DNA of 34,527 nucleotides. Source: Actinomycetota bacterium. Its GTDB lineage: Bacteria > Actinomycetota > Actinomycetes > Actinomycetales > Microbacteriaceae. The DNA lies in the NCBI GenBank assembly GCA_030840335.1, contig JAUZFR010000074.1, forward strand, positions 1-34,527, given 5' to 3'. The position numbers and the translations under genes were made by a program. Numbering within the stretch: the first letter of the stretch is position 1; the number at the start of each line of letters is the position of its first letter. Shown here piece by piece: positions 31,697 to 34,527 of the stretch. The notes beneath the pieces are model-generated. The model did not search any database. It was not told the DNA's origin and worked only from the letters and a program-made list of their open reading frames with translations.

Positions 31697-31718
31697 CGGT
31701 TTCGCGCGTTCGAAACCG
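31697..31718 (+). promoter_or_regulatory. Leader hairpin before the transporter lipoprotein gene
   Basis: CGGTTTCG (31697-31704) and CGAAACCG (31711-31718) form a perfect 8-bp stem with a CGCGTT loop, 42 nt before ATG 31761. It may stabilise the message or be an operator. Confidence 0.4.
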
Positions 31719-31760
31719 GTGTTGCGTTCCCCTTCCACACAAGGAATAAGAGGTAGTCGG

Positions 31761-33383
31761 ATGACATCCGCATCTAATAACGGCAAGCGTCTGCTTGGCG
31801 TAATCGGCATCGGCGCAGCGTTAGCGCTGGTCCTGGCCGGTTGCGCTGGCGGCGGTGGCAGCACCAGTTCATCGAACAAGTCGATCATCGTTGGCACAAC
31901 CGACGTGGTGACCTTCCTGGACCCCGCTGGTTCGTATGACAACGGCTCGCTCGCCGTGCAGACGCAGGTATTCCCGTACCTGTTCGACTCTCCCGTCGGC
32001 AAGTCGACCCCGACGCCCGACATCGCGGTGTCCGGCTCGTTCACGACGCCGACGGAGTTCACCGTCAAGCTGAAGCCGGGCCTCAAGTTCGCCAACGGCC
32101 ACGCGCTCACCTCATCTGACGTGAAGTTCTCGTTCGACCGCCAGACGAAGATCGCCGACCCGAATGGTCCGTCTTACCTGCTGGGCAACATCGCCAGCAC
32201 GGCCGCTCCGGACCCGACAACCGTTGTGTTCACGCTGAAGGCCCCAAACGACCAGACGTTCGTTGGAGTTCTCTCCAGCCCCGCCGGTCCGATCGTCGAC
32301 GAGCAGGTGTTCTCGCCCGACAAGGTCACTCCTGACGCTGACATCGTCAAGGGCAAGGCATTCGCTGGCCAGTACTCGATCTCAAGTTACAAGTTCAACA
32401 ACCTCGTCCGCTTCACGGCCTTCGCCGGCTACAAGGGCAACAAGGGCGTCGCCAAGACGAAGAACATCGACCTGAAGTACTACACCTCGGCTTCGAACCT
32501 GAAGCTTGACGTGCAGCAGGGCAACATCGACGTCGCATACCGCTCGCTTTCCGCGACCGACATCGACAGCCTGAAGAGCGACAAGAAGGTCAAGGTTCAC
32601 CTCGGCCCCGGTGGAGAAATCCGGTACATCGTCTTCAACTTCGACACGCAGCCCTTCGGCACGAAGACCGCTGATGCCGACCCGAAGAAGGCTCTCGCCG
32701 TTCGCCAGGCCGCAGCCGACCTGATCGATCGCCAGGCGATCGCTACCCAGGTCTACAAGGGCACGTTCACGCCGCTGTACTCCTACGTGGCCCAGGGCCT
32801 CGACGGAGCAACCGAGGTGCTGAAGGACCTGTACGGCACGGACGGTAAGCCGGATGCCGCCAAGGCGAAGGCCGTTCTTGACGCCGCTGGCGTGAAGGCT
32901 CCGGTCAAGCTGAGCCTGCAGTACGTGCAGGATGGCCATTACGGCCCGTCCTCCGCGGATGAGTACGCGCTGGTGAAGAGCCAGCTCGAGTCATCCGGAC
33001 TGTTCGCTGTCGACCTGAAGTCCACCGAGTACGTGACGTACTCCAAGGACCGCGTGAAGGACACCTACCCGGCCTACCAGCTCGGTTGGTTCCCCGACTA
33101 CGCGGACGCTGACAACTACCTGACGCCGTTCTTCGCCAAGAACAACTTCCTGGTGAACCATTACGACAACCCGACAGTTCAGGCCGAGATTGCCAAGGAA
33201 GCGACTGAGACCGACCCAGCTGCCCGCAAGACCGAGATCCAGGATGTCCAGGCGAAAGTTGCCGCGGACCTCTCAACGCTCCCGCTGCTGCAGGGTTCGC
33301 AGGTCGCGGTTGCGGGTTCGGACATCAAGGGCGTGACCCTCGACGGTTCGTTCAAGTTCCGCTTCGGTGGCCTTTACCGGTAA
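31761..33383 (+). CDS. ABC transporter substrate-binding lipoprotein, family 5 (peptide/nickel type)
   Basis: 540 residues from ATG 31761 (AGAGG upstream); a longer in-frame start at 31656 would spoil the signal peptide. The lipoprotein signal ends in LAGC (C28). The mature protein has family-5 features: TTDVVTFLDPAGSYDNGSLAVQTQVFPYLFD, FTVKLKPGLKFANGHALTSSDVKFSFDR, VFNFDTQPFG and AVRQAAADLIDRQAIATQVYKG. A late WFPDYADADNYLTPFF follows. It captures oligopeptides or similar solutes outside the cell for the permease encoded next. The ligand cannot be read from sequence. Confidence 0.93.
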   Translation: MTSASNNGKRLLGVIGIGAALALVLAGCAGGGGSTSSSNKSIIVGTTDVVTFLDPAGSYDNGSLAVQTQVFPYLFDSPVGKSTPTPDIAVSGSFTTPTEFTVKLKPGLKFANGHALTSSDVKFSFDRQTKIADPNGPSYLLGNIASTAAPDPTTVVFTLKAPNDQTFVGVLSSPAGPIVDEQVFSPDKVTPDADIVKGKAFAGQYSISSYKFNNLVRFTAFAGYKGNKGVAKTKNIDLKYYTSASNLKLDVQQGNIDVAYRSLSATDIDSLKSDKKVKVHLGPGGEIRYIVFNFDTQPFGTKTADADPKKALAVRQAAADLIDRQAIATQVYKGTFTPLYSYVAQGLDGATEVLKDLYGTDGKPDAAKAKAVLDAAGVKAPVKLSLQYVQDGHYGPSSADEYALVKSQLESSGLFAVDLKSTEYVTYSKDRVKDTYPAYQLGWFPDYADADNYLTPFFAKNNFLVNHYDNPTVQAEIAKEATETDPAARKTEIQDVQAKVAADLSTLPLLQGSQVAVAGSDIKGVTLDGSFKFRFGGLYR

Positions 33384-33424
33384 TAAGCACGAAATGAGCA
33401 CCAAGCTATAGTTTCTGTAGCTCG

Positions 33425-33465
33425 ATCGGGGCGGCGCGCATTGTGCGTGTCGTCCCGATTGTTTC
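33425..33465 (+). terminator. Intercistronic hairpin between lipoprotein and permease genes (probable attenuator)
   Basis: ATCGGGGCG (33425-33433) pairs with CGTCCCGAT (33451-33459) with one G-U, and GCGCGC/GCGTGT extends the stem inward; TTGTTTCT follows. A partial terminator here would give more lipoprotein than permease, as is common in such operons. Confidence 0.6.
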
Positions 33466-33485
33466 TCTCCACTTGATAGGTAGTC

Positions 33486-34527
33486 ATGAGTTCGACGGTG
33501 TCCACAGAAGTCTCTCCGGCTCCTTCGGGCTCTGCGGCGCGAAAGCCACGCGGGAGTAACCCGCTCGTCCGCTACATCATCGTGCGGTTCCTGCTGATCT
33601 TCCCCACGATTTTCATTCTCGTGAGCATGGTGTTCGTTGTCATGCGCGTGATCGGCGATCCAATCACGGCGGCGCTTGGCGGGCGGCTTCGTCCCGACCA
33701 GCTCGAGGCGCGCATCCATCAGGCCGGCTACGACCGACCCATCATCGTGCAGTACGTCGAGTACATCGGCCAGGTCTTCACCGGCAACTTCGGAAAGTCG
33801 ATCACCGATGGCCGCCCGATCAGCACGATCATCGCCACATACGGGGGAGCGACCCTCGAACTCGCGATCTACGCCCTGATCGTCGCCCTGATCGTCGGCA
33901 TCCCGCTGGGGATGGTCGCCGCCTACTTCCGCGATCGGTGGCCGGACGCGATTCTGCGCATCCTCGCGATCCTCTGGTACGCGACTCCGGTCTTCTTCGT
34001 TGGACTCCTGCTGAAGCTGGTTTTCGCCGTATGGCTGAACGTGTTGCCGGTTGCTGGTCGAGCGTCGACCCGTACGGAGCTCGACCTCGACTCGCTGTCG
34101 CATCCGACCGGCATCTATCTCATAGACGCGTTCAGACTGGGTCCGGATGCCATCGGCGACGTTCTCTCGCACGCGGTACTTCCCGGCCTCGCGCTGGGCT
34201 TCCTCACCGCGGGCATCTTTCTGCGACTGACGCGCACCAACGTCATCGGAACCCTTTCGATGGACTACGTGGATGCCGCCCGGTCGCGTGGGGTAGGAGA
34301 GGGACGGCTCGTGCGCAAGCACGCGTTCAAGCCCGCGCTTATCCCGGTGATCACGGTCATCGGCCTTCAGATCGCCCTTCTGCTCGGTGGTGCGGTGCTT
34401 ACAGAGACCACCTTTGAGTGGCGTGGCCTCGGCTTCCAGCTGACCCAGTATCTCGGCTCCCGAGACTTTGTCGCGGTGCAGGGCATCGTCGCACTGCTCG
34501 CCGTCATCGTGGCGATCACCAACTTCA
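33486..34527 (+). CDS. ABC transporter permease, DppB/OppB type (3' end beyond window)
   Basis: 347 codons are visible and the frame is open to the edge. After a Ser/Pro-rich N-terminus, the first helix RYIIVRFLLIFPTIFILVSMVFVVMRVIGDP is typical of DppB/OppB. Further helices follow (TLELAIYALIVALIVGIPLG, ILAILWYATPVFFVGLLLKLVF, and others). The EAA-type loop that contacts the ATPase reads YVDAARSRGVGEGRLVRKHA, followed by PVITVIGLQIALLLGGAVLTE. The start context GGTAGTC-ATG resembles that of the lipoprotein gene. It forms the membrane channel with a second permease expected downstream. Confidence 0.93.
   Translation, partial: MSSTVSTEVSPAPSGSAARKPRGSNPLVRYIIVRFLLIFPTIFILVSMVFVVMRVIGDPITAALGGRLRPDQLEARIHQAGYDRPIIVQYVEYIGQVFTGNFGKSITDGRPISTIIATYGGATLELAIYALIVALIVGIPLGMVAAYFRDRWPDAILRILAILWYATPVFFVGLLLKLVFAVWLNVLPVAGRASTRTELDLDSLSHPTGIYLIDAFRLGPDAIGDVLSHAVLPGLALGFLTAGIFLRLTRTNVIGTLSMDYVDAARSRGVGEGRLVRKHAFKPALIPVITVIGLQIALLLGGAVLTETTFEWRGLGFQLTQYLGSRDFVAVQGIVALLAVIVAITNF

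Overview
The window is about 34.5 kb of high-G+C chromosomal DNA, densely packed with genes. The families present (lipoproteins with short tails, a trypsin-like HtrA, ThyX, a dusB-dgt-dnaG run, an M16 peptidase and dapB near pnp) and the many genes whose start codon lies only 5-7 nt after a TAnnnT -10 box point to an actinobacterium, most likely Microbacteriaceae. No tRNA, rRNA, CRISPR array, transposase or integrase was seen.

Left part (1-9,050): the 5' end of a secreted GH15 enzyme; a small membrane protein; an orphan fusion of a DUF4255 (Pvc16-like) domain with a degenerate AAA+ domain; an HdeD-like membrane protein; a protein of unknown function; an ECF sigma factor carrying its own zinc-finger anti-sigma-like domain and membrane anchor; an SRPBCC protein; a CE1758/CE1759-type LLM monooxygenase plus FMN reductase pair; a membrane-tethered HtrA protease; and two tandem paralogous lipoproteins.

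Middle (9,050-25,140): pnp with a structured leader that looks like the actino-pnp RNA, then an accessory block (dual-HTH LuxR regulator, two tandem aldo/keto reductases of which the first has lost most catalytic residues, a membrane protein, a TetR regulator with a strong palindromic operator). The more conserved M16 peptidase, phosphatase, GNAT, dapB and TPR genes follow. A minus-strand redox operon (thioredoxin, DUF4395, OsmC, epimerase), thyX and an AbiEi/DUF559-like nuclease gene come next.

Right part (25,140-34,527): a FrnE-like oxidoreductase coupled to a 45-residue protein, YbaK plus an unknown protein, dusB-dgt-dnaG, and the start of a family-5 peptide ABC transporter (lipoprotein and first permease, cut by the window edge).

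The most interesting non-gene structure is a family of about 97-124 bp elements bounded by inverted 16-19 bp copies of TTTCGGAAATTCAGGAAA, at 23943-24042, 25018-25114 and 29519-29642. One of them appears to supply the last 40 or so codons of the nuclease gene. All functional calls rest on reading motifs by eye; no database search was run.
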